Shown here: positions 7,727 through 14,704 of the stretch, piece by piece
Numbering within the stretch: position 1 is the stretch's first letter
How the letters are laid out: every line of letters starts with the position of its first letter
DNA from: a virus
Reading direction: 5' to 3' (one strand)
Virus record (IMG/VR): IMGVR_UViG_3300038427_000657
Location: 62,001 to 126,000 of that record
DNA length: 64,000 nt
Position numbers and translations under genes: made by a program
Notes under the pieces: model-generated
Told to the model about the DNA's origin: nothing
The model's input: the letters and a program-made list of their open reading frames with translations, nothing else
Database searches by the model: none

Positions 7727-8065
7727 TTATTTGTTAAATTTGATGTAGTTTTTGACAAAAGGCAAATGGTCATATTCATGAACATCGAATTCAGGAAAAC
7801 TTTCTTTAAATTCTTTAATGAGTTTTTCAACAAATTTCTTTCCATATAACACCCATCCAAGTTCAGACCACCCAACAATGATTTCATCATCGCCACGACA
7901 AGAAACGTGAACGCCGATATTGTGGCCTGTTTCACATTCTTGTGTAATCCAAATTTCTTTTTCAAACAAATCCAATCCAATGATGGGTTTACCGAAGTAA
8001 AGACCGCCAAACGAAACAATTTTATTTCGTTCTAAAAATTCTTGTATTTTGGATTTGCTTTTCAT
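7727..8065 (-). CDS. hypothetical protein, 112 aa
   Basis: Not recognised. Alpha/beta protein with the central segment CETGHNIGVHVSCRGDD and an amphipathic helix KKFVEKLIKEFKESFPEF. The start is fixed by the promoter at 8072-8099 (6 bases from the -10 box, so leaderless). Confidence 0.68.
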   Translation of the reverse strand: MKSKSKIQEFLERNKIVSFGGLYFGKPIIGLDLFEKEIWITQECETGHNIGVHVSCRGDDEIIVGWSELGWVLYGKKFVEKLIKEFKESFPEFDVHEYDHLPFVKNYIKFNK

Positions 8066-8071
8066 AATGGA

Positions 8072-8099
8072 AGTATATCACATTTTTATAAATTGTCAA
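8072..8099 (-). promoter_or_regulatory. promoter for the 8065-7570 unit
   Basis: -35 TTGACA, 16-bp spacer, extended -10 TGATATACT, ATG after 6 bases. The TGA of the -35 box is the stop codon of the rIIA-like gene. Confidence 0.84.
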
Positions 8100-10441
8100 G
8101 CATAAACATCAACCATGTTGATATAATTGGCCAATTCTTTTGCTAAATCAGAATTTAATGTATTACAACTATTTTGGTCACAATTGCCTATTACACACGT
8201 TTGAGCTACTCTGAACAAAAGAGGATATTTCTTTTTCATTTCTTCATTTAGTTTCTCAAAATATTTTGTGTTGTTTTCATCATATTTCCAACCCGGAATA
8301 TTAAGGAATGTAGGAATGTTTTTAGTATTCCAATATTTACCAAAGTCGGCAATTTCCTTGAAATATTTAGCTGCAATTCCGTTACCATCAACCAGTAAGA
8401 GAGCCAAAGTTTCAGCAGGGATAGTTCCTACACGATTATATTCAATATCACAATAGGCTGAAACTTTTTTGATAATATCTTTTGGTAATTTATCAATATT
8501 TTCCTTCACCCAATCAAAGAGATTTGTCCAACAACCTTCTTCAATCGCTTCTTTGAACCAAACAGAGTTGGCAGTTTTTGGATGAATACCATAAACTTTT
8601 GGTATGTTTTCACCAACTATTAGAGCTAAGTCATAGATAGCCTGCCAAAAATATCCACTTGAACCGTGTTCAATGTCTTTACCATCGTAGGTGAAGAAAT
8701 TTTTTGCATAAACTACATAAAAACCACCACCTTCAACTCCACGGGCATTAACATTTTCATAATTCCAAGATGGTTCAGAAACATAATTTGCAGTTCGCCG
8801 ATTTGTTATTTCCACAAATGGGCAATAAAGAGGTTGGGATTCACGGGGAGAACCAGTTCCACTTCCGCGAGGCGCTCTAATACTTTTCAAATATGATTTG
8901 ATTAACGGTTCATTTTGTGACACATAAGAAACAGGCACCGTGTCAAAATTGAAATGTTTGAAGAAAGCTGTCTTAACAGCTGAATTTGACAAATTAAGAA
9001 CATAAACCTGTGACACGTCTTTGTTGGATTTGTAAAGAAACCAACGAGCCAGACCTTTGGCTAAAGAATTTTTATCAGTATCTTGAATAATTACCACAGA
9101 TTTTGGTGAAGCGATTATTTGATTATTACTATAGCTTCTCCAACGCCTTCGGCTTCTCCTACTACAAGATTTAATGCCTGTTCTGTCATCGTCTTTAACA
9201 TAAGTATTTAATACAGGCATAGATTCACTACTGCTTCTGTATTGATTAGAGTCCAATTTACCATCGTTTTTATCCCACTCATGTAATTCTTCAAATAAGC
9301 CATTTTCAATAGTAATGCCTTTCCATTGAATACGGCCTTTTAAGATTCTTTCAAGTGTGCTGAGGTTGCCGCTATACATTGATTCTTTGTCAAATCCCTC
9401 TAATTCTCTTCGAAAAATACGATTGTAACGAATTTTCGCTTCCCAAATATTCGGAGCATCGGAAATTTTATCAGTAATGAGATTTAGAAGGCTCTCATAA
9501 ATAGATACAAGTTTCTCACTTAAAGCTTTTACCGTAGGTTCATTGTATTGAAGTGATTCACGGTTGGGCGTAAACGACAAGGTGCCATTACTAAAATAAA
9601 GTGTGGTAAGATTTTCTTGGAGAAAATCAAATATACCATGAATTTTTTGGTTAATTTCAGGTGGAATACTATTCTTAACCTGTTCCCAATCAATAGAATA
9701 GGGAACAAACCCCATAATAGCTTTTGATTCGCTATTACCATAACCAGAAGGGCGAATTGCCCAACCTTCCCCCGAAAGGAAAGGCTTGGTATCCATAATA
9801 TTGAATGATTCTTTTAAAGTATCTTCTTCAATATTATGAAAAACAGGACGAATATCCCAATATTTGAAGAATTCCATCGCTTCGTGAATGAATTTTGCGA
9901 TGTCCTTTTGCTGAATAGGAATAACAATTTCTATACCATCTACTTCACTGTTATCTTTTTGACCACGGAAAATAACATCAGCATATCCATTTTTCTGACC
10001 TGTAGCAACAATCTTTTCACCATTACAAATTGAAATGACGGTGTAGGCGTCACAATAAGCCATTGCTGATTTGCTACCTATACCCAAACAACCATTCGTA
10101 TCATTGGAACCGCGTTTTGTGCTTTTCCAATAGTGAAAATAAACGTCACATAATCTTTCAAATGAAAGACCTTTGCCAAAATCACGAATACGAAGTTCGG
10201 GAGACAATTGAGAAGGTAATGTAACTTCGATTGGTCTGCTATGGCAATTGGATTCAACGTGTGCATCCCGTGCATTAGTTGAATATTCTCTAATGGGAGC
10301 CAATTCCTTGTTTGAATAAAATCCATCGCGTGATTGCTCCAACATCACACGAATGGATTCTTCATCCATTTTACCCATGTCAATGCGAGCAATAGGAGTG
10401 GTTTGATGAACTACATCGGGACAATCTTTTACGGGTATCAT
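8096..10441 (-). CDS. rIIA: rIIA-like GHKL ATPase, 781 aa
   Basis: rIIA-like protein with an N-terminal GHKL (Hsp90/MutL-type) ATP-binding domain: N-box REYSTNARDA (residues 51-60, with Asn57), G1 box RDFGKGL (86-92) and G2-type GCLGIGSKSA (117-126). T4 rIIA (725 aa) is of similar length and is membrane-associated, acting with rIIB. The start lies downstream of a 39-base leader from the promoter at 10487-10514, A/C-rich and without a clear Shine-Dalgarno. The last codons are GTT TAT GCT TGA, where TGA is part of the next promoter's -35 box. Confidence 0.87.
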   Translation of the reverse strand: MIPVKDCPDVVHQTTPIARIDMGKMDEESIRVMLEQSRDGFYSNKELAPIREYSTNARDAHVESNCHSRPIEVTLPSQLSPELRIRDFGKGLSFERLCDVYFHYWKSTKRGSNDTNGCLGIGSKSAMAYCDAYTVISICNGEKIVATGQKNGYADVIFRGQKDNSEVDGIEIVIPIQQKDIAKFIHEAMEFFKYWDIRPVFHNIEEDTLKESFNIMDTKPFLSGEGWAIRPSGYGNSESKAIMGFVPYSIDWEQVKNSIPPEINQKIHGIFDFLQENLTTLYFSNGTLSFTPNRESLQYNEPTVKALSEKLVSIYESLLNLITDKISDAPNIWEAKIRYNRIFRRELEGFDKESMYSGNLSTLERILKGRIQWKGITIENGLFEELHEWDKNDGKLDSNQYRSSSESMPVLNTYVKDDDRTGIKSCSRRSRRRWRSYSNNQIIASPKSVVIIQDTDKNSLAKGLARWFLYKSNKDVSQVYVLNLSNSAVKTAFFKHFNFDTVPVSYVSQNEPLIKSYLKSIRAPRGSGTGSPRESQPLYCPFVEITNRRTANYVSEPSWNYENVNARGVEGGGFYVVYAKNFFTYDGKDIEHGSSGYFWQAIYDLALIVGENIPKVYGIHPKTANSVWFKEAIEEGCWTNLFDWVKENIDKLPKDIIKKVSAYCDIEYNRVGTIPAETLALLLVDGNGIAAKYFKEIADFGKYWNTKNIPTFLNIPGWKYDENNTKYFEKLNEEMKKKYPLLFRVAQTCVIGNCDQNSCNTLNSDLAKELANYINMVDVYA

Positions 10442-10486
10442 AATTAGCGTTCTTATTTGTTTGCGTTCTCTCTCAACAACACAAAC

Positions 10487-10514
10487 ATTCTACCATACTT
10501 TTATAGAAAGTCAA
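10487..10514 (-). promoter_or_regulatory. promoter for the rIIA-like gene
   Basis: -35 TTGACT, 16-bp spacer, extended -10 TGGTAGAAT; leader of about 39 bases to the rIIA-like ATG. Confidence 0.8.
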
Positions 10515-10539
10515 GCGTCACCGCTCTCCATTATTTTAA

Positions 10540-10743
10540 TTAACAAAAACGATTTGCTCTTCCACTTGCTTTTCGTTCTTCTGATGTCATTTTATTCCAA
10601 GCATCTAAAGATTCGGCATCTTCTCGCTTATATTGCGCTTCTTTGCGGAAAAACCAAATAGTAAACCAAACTCCAAAGGCAATCAGTCCAAATGCGATTA
10701 ATAATAGAGTGTAATAAATAATTAAAAAAATTGTGCTTAACAT
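10540..10743 (-). CDS. membrane protein, 67 aa
   Basis: One long N-terminal membrane segment (about residues 4-31, IFLIIYYTLLLIAFGLIAFGV), then a charged cytoplasmic tail containing WNKMTSEERKASGRANR. Function unknown. Cotranscribed with the 129-aa membrane protein from the promoter at 11166-11193. Confidence 0.65.
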   Translation of the reverse strand: MLSTIFLIIYYTLLLIAFGLIAFGVWFTIWFFRKEAQYKREDAESLDAWNKMTSEERKASGRANRFC

Positions 10744-10766
10744 AATTTTTATTCCAATTTTGTTGT

Positions 10767-11156
10767 TTAACTGTTCAGAATCATTTTACTTTTTTCAAGT
10801 GTTTGTTTCAAATCATCAATAGTTTCTGTAACATCTTCATTTCTACCCAAATCAAAACGAAGCATATTTCTTAAATGGCTAAGTCTGCTCTCAAATTTCC
10901 CTGCATCGGTGGGATTATCAAAATAAACGGTTACTTTCTTCTTATTTTCTTGCTGTGCTTTGATAAGAATTACATAACTTACCAACTGCCAGAGGATTAA
11001 GAGAGAAAAAAGAATTGAAGCAGTCTTAAAACTTAAAACAAAAAATGCTCCAATAGGCACCCCAAATTCAAAAAGCACTCGGGCAGCAAATGAATAGGCA
11101 AGAATGGAATATAAAACAAATTTGTTGTTGGCTAATTTTGTTAGTATGTTTTTCAT
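10767..11156 (-). CDS. membrane protein, 129 aa
   Basis: Two predicted membrane segments (about residues 12-34 and 38-67) followed by a soluble C-terminal part that contains VTVYFDNPTDAGKFESRLS and a helical end. Not recognised. Nine bases separate the -10 box from the ATG, so the mRNA leader is only about three bases. Confidence 0.65.
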   Translation of the reverse strand: MKNILTKLANNKFVLYSILAYSFAARVLFEFGVPIGAFFVLSFKTASILFSLLILWQLVSYVILIKAQQENKKKVTVYFDNPTDAGKFESRLSHLRNMLRFDLGRNEDVTETIDDLKQTLEKSKMILNS

Positions 11157-11165
11157 GATGAAGTT

Positions 11166-11193
11166 ATTATATCATCTTCATATTGATTGTCAA
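11166..11193 (-). promoter_or_regulatory. promoter for the 11156-10540 unit
   Basis: -35 TTGACA, 16-bp spacer, extended -10 TGATATAAT (perfect), ATG after 9 bases. Its -35 TGA is the stop of the radical SAM gene. Confidence 0.87.
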
Positions 11194-12212
11194 GCGATGG
11201 AAATAGATGCACCACTAAAAAAATGATATGATGATGGTATTGTTAATTCATTGATATTGTATGTCCAACCCGTGTAAACCTTGCCAGATGGAGAAATAAT
11301 GGTAGCACGACTGTAGGATTTACCATTTTTTCGTTCTTCGGTTTCAACTTTTCTTAGAAATTCAAAATTGGAATAAGTAAAACGAACAGGTTTCCCTTTA
11401 TATTTGTAAATCTCATAAAAATAATGGTCGCCAATTTTTTGTTGAACAAATTCAAAAGCCGGGTCATTTGATACTTCATTTACAATAGAAAAGAAGTCAA
11501 TGGCATGAGTGGTGCTAAAATCAATTTCTCTGACATATTCTTTGCTGGCGTCGAGTTTTGACATTCCACGGAAAGAAAATCCATCAGCTCTCATTGCTAT
11601 GAAGAAATCCATATATTTCTTTATTTCAGCAACGGAATCAATAAAACCTTTCATCATTACACATTGCATTGTGATATTACTGCCAATGACATAATCAGAC
11701 TTCTTACCAAAAATCATGTCAGCTTTTGTTTCACAATAATGATGACGTGAAAGATTAACCCTGATACCTTTCATTTCTTCAAGAATATCAGGGTTAACTC
11801 CGTTGGTATTTATATTGACACGCGAGAGGCCCCATCTTTTAATAGCAATTTGGTAAATCTCTCTTAATCTTTCAGGAAATAAAGTGGGCTCGCCGCCTGT
11901 AATTGATACGCTGGGTGTAATTCCTTGGCCAGTATATTGGTCAATAATAGAATCAAAAATTTTGCCTATAGGAGATTCAATTTCCTCATTGATAGTATGG
12001 TCGTTTTCTATACAAAATGGGCAAGAATAATTACAATTTTTACTAATGACAACTTGAACATTTATGTTTTTGTAGATATTAATGATTCTATACCCGAATA
12101 ACCTAATATTATACACATTGTAGTTGCGATAATATTCAAGCTCTTTCTTAAATGTTTCAATTTCGTTTTCTTTTGAAATTGGATAACGTCTTTCTTTATT
12201 AAACATTCTCAT
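11190..12212 (-). CDS. radical SAM protein, 340 aa
   Basis: Radical SAM enzyme: the 4Fe-4S-binding CxxxCxxC is CNYSCPFC (Cys60, Cys64, Cys67), followed by SITGGEPTLF (GGEP at 106-109) for SAM binding and a VNINTNG strand. The N-terminal 50 residues are an extra helical extension and the C-terminal 130 residues do not show a second iron-sulfur cluster motif. The domain order resembles radical SAM enzymes that modify nucleosides or small peptides, but the substrate cannot be read from the sequence. It is cotranscribed with a 212-aa unknown protein, a likely partner. Confidence 0.85.
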   Translation of the reverse strand: MRMFNKERRYPISKENEIETFKKELEYYRNYNVYNIRLFGYRIINIYKNINVQVVISKNCNYSCPFCIENDHTINEEIESPIGKIFDSIIDQYTGQGITPSVSITGGEPTLFPERLREIYQIAIKRWGLSRVNINTNGVNPDILEEMKGIRVNLSRHHYCETKADMIFGKKSDYVIGSNITMQCVMMKGFIDSVAEIKKYMDFFIAMRADGFSFRGMSKLDASKEYVREIDFSTTHAIDFFSIVNEVSNDPAFEFVQQKIGDHYFYEIYKYKGKPVRFTYSNFEFLRKVETEERKNGKSYSRATIISPSGKVYTGWTYNINELTIPSSYHFFSGASISIA

Positions 12213-12235
12213 GCGTGTTAGGCTTTAATGTAAAG

Positions 12236-12874
12236 TTATAATGGCCTAAAATGAAAAGAAAAGGGGGGTGGTACTTCATCCCTTATGGGAGTAGGGGTAA
12301 CAGAAAGAGAATCATCTACAACTCTGCGAAGTGGAGTTATAACTTCTGCAGGTGTATTACGAATATATTCAAACGCTCGGGATGTTATTGGTTCTCTCAA
12401 GTGACTAAGATATTGAACAGCAGTTTCTACACTAAATGGTATGCCTGTCTTTTCTTCAAAATTTGATAGAAGACCCGTCCAAATAACTGCATCAAAACAA
12501 TTAGTTTGTGCCCATGCTTTAATAGTATTGCAAGCAATTGGATGCTTTCTTCGTGCAAACTCACGTTCGGTATTATTGGTAATATTAACATATCCTATGC
12601 TATATATTAGTGTAATTCTTTCTACTGTTCTAAGATTAAAAATAGCATTGTTTAGATTAGTATAAGAACTAAGGGCGTAGTGTGTTGGAACATTTACACC
12701 GTTTTGCTCATCAATGACAAGTGTTAGACAACCGGCTCTTTCGCCTGACTGACTGATACGGGAAAATTCAAGGGGAAGTATTGGGCCACCTATATGCCAA
12801 TCCCCGTCAATTAACAAACCTCTTTGGACACCCGTTTGTATTAACGAACCCCAACTTAAAATAGCAATTCTCAT
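12236..12874 (-). CDS. conserved protein with 'ILSWGSLI' start, 212 aa
   Basis: Begins MRIAILSWGSLI and continues DGDWHIGGPILPLEFSRIS and AGCLTLVID. I recall a bacterial family of unknown function with this N-terminal pattern, whose YGSL/WGSL-like start recalls the gamma-glutamylcyclotransferase fold; that link is a guess. It overlaps the upstream 70-aa gene by ATGA and lies 23 bases ahead of the radical SAM gene, so the two may act together. Confidence 0.65.
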   Translation of the reverse strand: MRIAILSWGSLIQTGVQRGLLIDGDWHIGGPILPLEFSRISQSGERAGCLTLVIDEQNGVNVPTHYALSSYTNLNNAIFNLRTVERITLIYSIGYVNITNNTEREFARRKHPIACNTIKAWAQTNCFDAVIWTGLLSNFEEKTGIPFSVETAVQYLSHLREPITSRAFEYIRNTPAEVITPLRRVVDDSLSVTPTPIRDEVPPPFSFHFRPL

Positions 12875-13083
12875 GGAGATAAATGTTGTTGTTCAACTAA
12901 TGTTCTTATGGCAACGTGTAATTCATTCACTCGTTTTGTTACTGATTGATATTCATTAAATAATCTTATTGGAAGTTTTAATTTTGCAGAAGGTTTTTCG
13001 CCTCTTTTTATCTTTTCCAAATTGTAAACAGGATATGATTCATCTGCTGTTATGGCGACTGATATGTTGGTTCTTTTCTTCAT
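12871..13083 (-). CDS. hypothetical protein, 70 aa
   Basis: Not recognised. Basic N-terminus then a helical C-terminal half (RLFNEYQSVTKRVNELHVAI). It has a loose resemblance in layout to the 71-aa gene just upstream (both begin MKxxxxxxSIxxxAD/MKKRTNISVAITAD). First gene of the radical SAM unit. Confidence 0.6.
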   Translation of the reverse strand: MKKRTNISVAITADESYPVYNLEKIKRGEKPSAKLKLPIRLFNEYQSVTKRVNELHVAIRTLVEQQHLSP

Positions 13084-13102
13084 AATGGCTAAAGTTTACT
13101 AG

Positions 13103-13130
13103 AGTTTACTAGAGTTTTATAAAAAGTCAA
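13103..13130 (-). promoter_or_regulatory. promoter with duplicated -10 box
   Basis: -35 TTGACT, 16-bp spacer, -10 TAAACT. A 10-bp tandem copy (AGTTTACTAG on the plus strand, 13093-13112) gives a second -10 box ten bases downstream, at 13093-13098. Confidence 0.75.
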
Positions 13131-13134
13131 GCGT

Positions 13135-13350
13135 TCAAAGTTTTTCTTTTTGTTTAATACAACGAACCAATTCAGTGTATATACTGGATGGAATTTTATT
13201 TAGGAGAATATTAAATAGCTTTCTTCCATAATTTCTCAAATATTTGGAAGTATAATTAGGTAATTTTGGACTACCGGATTTGTCAACAGGATAAGCATTT
13301 ATATCTGCCGGCAACTTTATTGATACATATTTGATTTTCGGTCTTTTCAT
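13135..13350 (-). CDS. hypothetical basic protein, 71 aa
   Basis: Not recognised. Basic, with PNYTSKYLRNYGRKLFNILLNKI in the middle forming a likely amphipathic helix. Follows the 106-aa winged-helix-like gene after 9 bases; probably the same transcript. Confidence 0.6.
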   Translation of the reverse strand: MKRPKIKYVSIKLPADINAYPVDKSGSPKLPNYTSKYLRNYGRKLFNILLNKIPSSIYTELVRCIKQKEKL

Positions 13351-13359
13351 GACATATCA

Positions 13360-13680
13360 TTAAGAAAGACTAGCAAATTTTTTCCCGGCTTCCGTGACAC
13401 CATAAACTGGTTGAAATTCTTCATCATATTCAGTAATTTCAAGAAGCCCCTTTTCAACTAAACCTTGAGCAATTTTGTGATATTCTTCAAGTTGGATTTT
13501 TGTAACAATTTTCTCCGCTTTTTCACGGGGAATTTTTAAATCATCCATCGTCATTTCAATGGCTTCTTCTCTGCTTACACGTTTATTTCCATTGCCTACT
13601 TTGTCAATCTCCGACTTTGGAGCAGTAGCAACGTGATTTAAAAGCTCATCCACACTGCCTTTGAAAAATGTATTGAACAT
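13360..13680 (-). CDS. winged-helix-like small protein, 106 aa
   Basis: The C-terminal half (KIQLEEYHKIAQGLVEKGLLEIT ... PVYGVTEAGKKFAS, in pieces) has the helix-then-beta-wing pattern of a winged helix, ending in the typical LTxxG(K)-like strand VTEAGKKF. Possibly a transcription regulator; no family assigned. Start nine bases after a perfect -10 box. Confidence 0.62.
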   Translation of the reverse strand: MFNTFFKGSVDELLNHVATAPKSEIDKVGNGNKRVSREEAIEMTMDDLKIPREKAEKIVTKIQLEEYHKIAQGLVEKGLLEITEYDEEFQPVYGVTEAGKKFASLS

Positions 13681-13689
13681 ATTACTGTT

Positions 13690-13717
13690 ATTATAACCGA
13701 AGTATGGTAAAAGTCAA
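13690..13717 (-). promoter_or_regulatory. promoter for the 13680-13135 unit
   Basis: -35 TTGACT, 16-bp spacer, -10 TATAAT (perfect; the base triplet before it is GGT rather than TGN), ATG after 9 bases. Confidence 0.82.
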
Positions 13718-13738
13718 GCCTTACTTTGTTTGACAAAT

Positions 13739-14104
13739 TTACCAATAAATTAGCAAACTATTGTCAGACTCTCTTTCACTCTGAAATCCTCGTTTTTTAA
13801 GAGCTATTCTGATTTGTTTATCAGTTTTACAGGAATCAATGAAAGTAATTCTAACGGAGGTATGTTCTTCTGATGCTCTTTCTTTAATAGTTTTTAGAAT
13901 TTCTTCCAACCTATCTTTGAAAACCCTAGATTTGATGATTGATTGTTTTTCTACTTTTTCTGCATTTTTAGCAATATATGCAGCTTTGTTAGAGGTAAAT
14001 AAGAGACATTCTTTTATTTCTTCAACAATCAGAGGAAGCAAATAGAAACCAAAAGTAAGTCCTAAAGCAAATGTAAATAAATATTTAAAAATTATTACCA
14101 TCAT
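13739..14104 (-). CDS. membrane-anchored protein, about 121 aa
   Basis: N-terminal membrane segment (IIFKYLFTFALGLTFGFYLLPLI), then a helical region with KAAYIAKNAEKVEKQSIIK and a C-terminal soluble part. The ATGATG at 14104 is chosen because an earlier start would overlap the upstream gene by 44 bases; some 20 bases of overlap remain. Not recognised. Confidence 0.58.
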   Translation of the reverse strand: MMVIIFKYLFTFALGLTFGFYLLPLIVEEIKECLLFTSNKAAYIAKNAEKVEKQSIIKSRVFKDRLEEILKTIKERASEEHTSVRITFIDSCKTDKQIRIALKKRGFQSERESDNSLLIYW

Positions 14105-14330
14105 ATTTTTTATAAAAATTGGTAACAAAAGGTTTGACTATTTTAAAAACATCTTCTATTGTCATAAGAATAAGGAAAAAGAGAAAGGCAAAAATCACTT
14201 CACCCGATGTAACATAGACTATGCCTTCATTTGCCCAATGGAAGCCGTACCATCCAAGGGTAGTAATACACCCTAATACTATAGAGGGAATAACCGTAAG
14301 TTCGTAATATTTTTTTAGTAGATTTTTCAT
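14085..14330 (-). CDS. membrane protein, 81 aa
   Basis: Two hydrophobic segments (about residues 12-28, VIPSIVLGCITTLGWYGF, and 43-58, VIFAFLFFLILMTI), then a basic tail. Part of a run of four small genes, three with membrane segments, from the 14677-14704 promoter. Confidence 0.6.
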   Translation of the reverse strand: MKNLLKKYYELTVIPSIVLGCITTLGWYGFHWANEGIVYVTSGEVIFAFLFFLILMTIEDVFKIVKPFVTNFYKKYDGNNF

Positions 14331-14333
14331 ATT

Positions 14334-14471
14334 TTATAATCCCCATATAATAATTAAGGCAATAATGAACCAACCAATTCCTGATTGTCCTTGTGTCTGC
14401 CATAACATAACACTACACATCGCCGCTGCAGCAATTGTGGCTAATCCTCTACCAATATGGTTATTTTTCAT
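14334..14471 (-). CDS. small membrane protein, 45 aa
   Basis: Short ORF: GLATIAAAAMCSVMLW hydrophobic stretch, a polar turn QTQGQSG and a second membrane stretch WFIIALIIIWGL at the C-terminus. Tightly packed between the 61-aa zinc protein and the 81-aa membrane protein. Function unknown. Confidence 0.55.
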   Translation of the reverse strand: MKNNHIGRGLATIAAAAMCSVMLWQTQGQSGIGWFIIALIIIWGL

Positions 14472-14481
14472 AGTTTAATTC

Positions 14482-14667
14482 TCATTGATTCTTTTTAACA
14501 AATTCATTCCACTGATACCCACATATACCACATTCTAAATGCAAATGATTAGGATTACAAATAGTGCAAATATGTAATATCTTATTATCCTTCTGATTAT
14601 CACATCTAAATGGCTCAGTCCGCTGACACTTATACTTAGAAGTTGTGATTGGTAATTCTTGTGGCAT
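14482..14667 (-). CDS. zinc-ribbon-like protein, 61 aa
   Basis: Cys-rich: KCQRTEPFRC, then CTICNPNHLHLECGICGYQW, giving several CxxC pairs typical of a small zinc ribbon. Short leader from the promoter at 14677-14704 (nine bases between -10 box and ATG). Confidence 0.62.
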   Translation of the reverse strand: MPQELPITTSKYKCQRTEPFRCDNQKDNKILHICTICNPNHLHLECGICGYQWNEFVKKNQ

Positions 14668-14676
14668 ATTTAGTGA

Positions 14677-14704
14677 ATTCTACCACAACTATAAAAAAAG
14701 TCAA
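14677..14704 (-). promoter_or_regulatory. promoter for the 14667-13739 unit
   Basis: -35 TTGACT, 16-bp spacer, extended -10 TGGTAGAAT, ATG after 9 bases. The -35 TGA is the stop codon of the AAA+/M41 gene. Confidence 0.82.

Noticed and set aside
7570-8019. A 149-aa ORF overlapping the 112-aa gene
   Set aside because: The promoter and leaderless ATG at 8065 support the 112-aa frame; only the last 50 codons of the other frame form a plausible membrane peptide.
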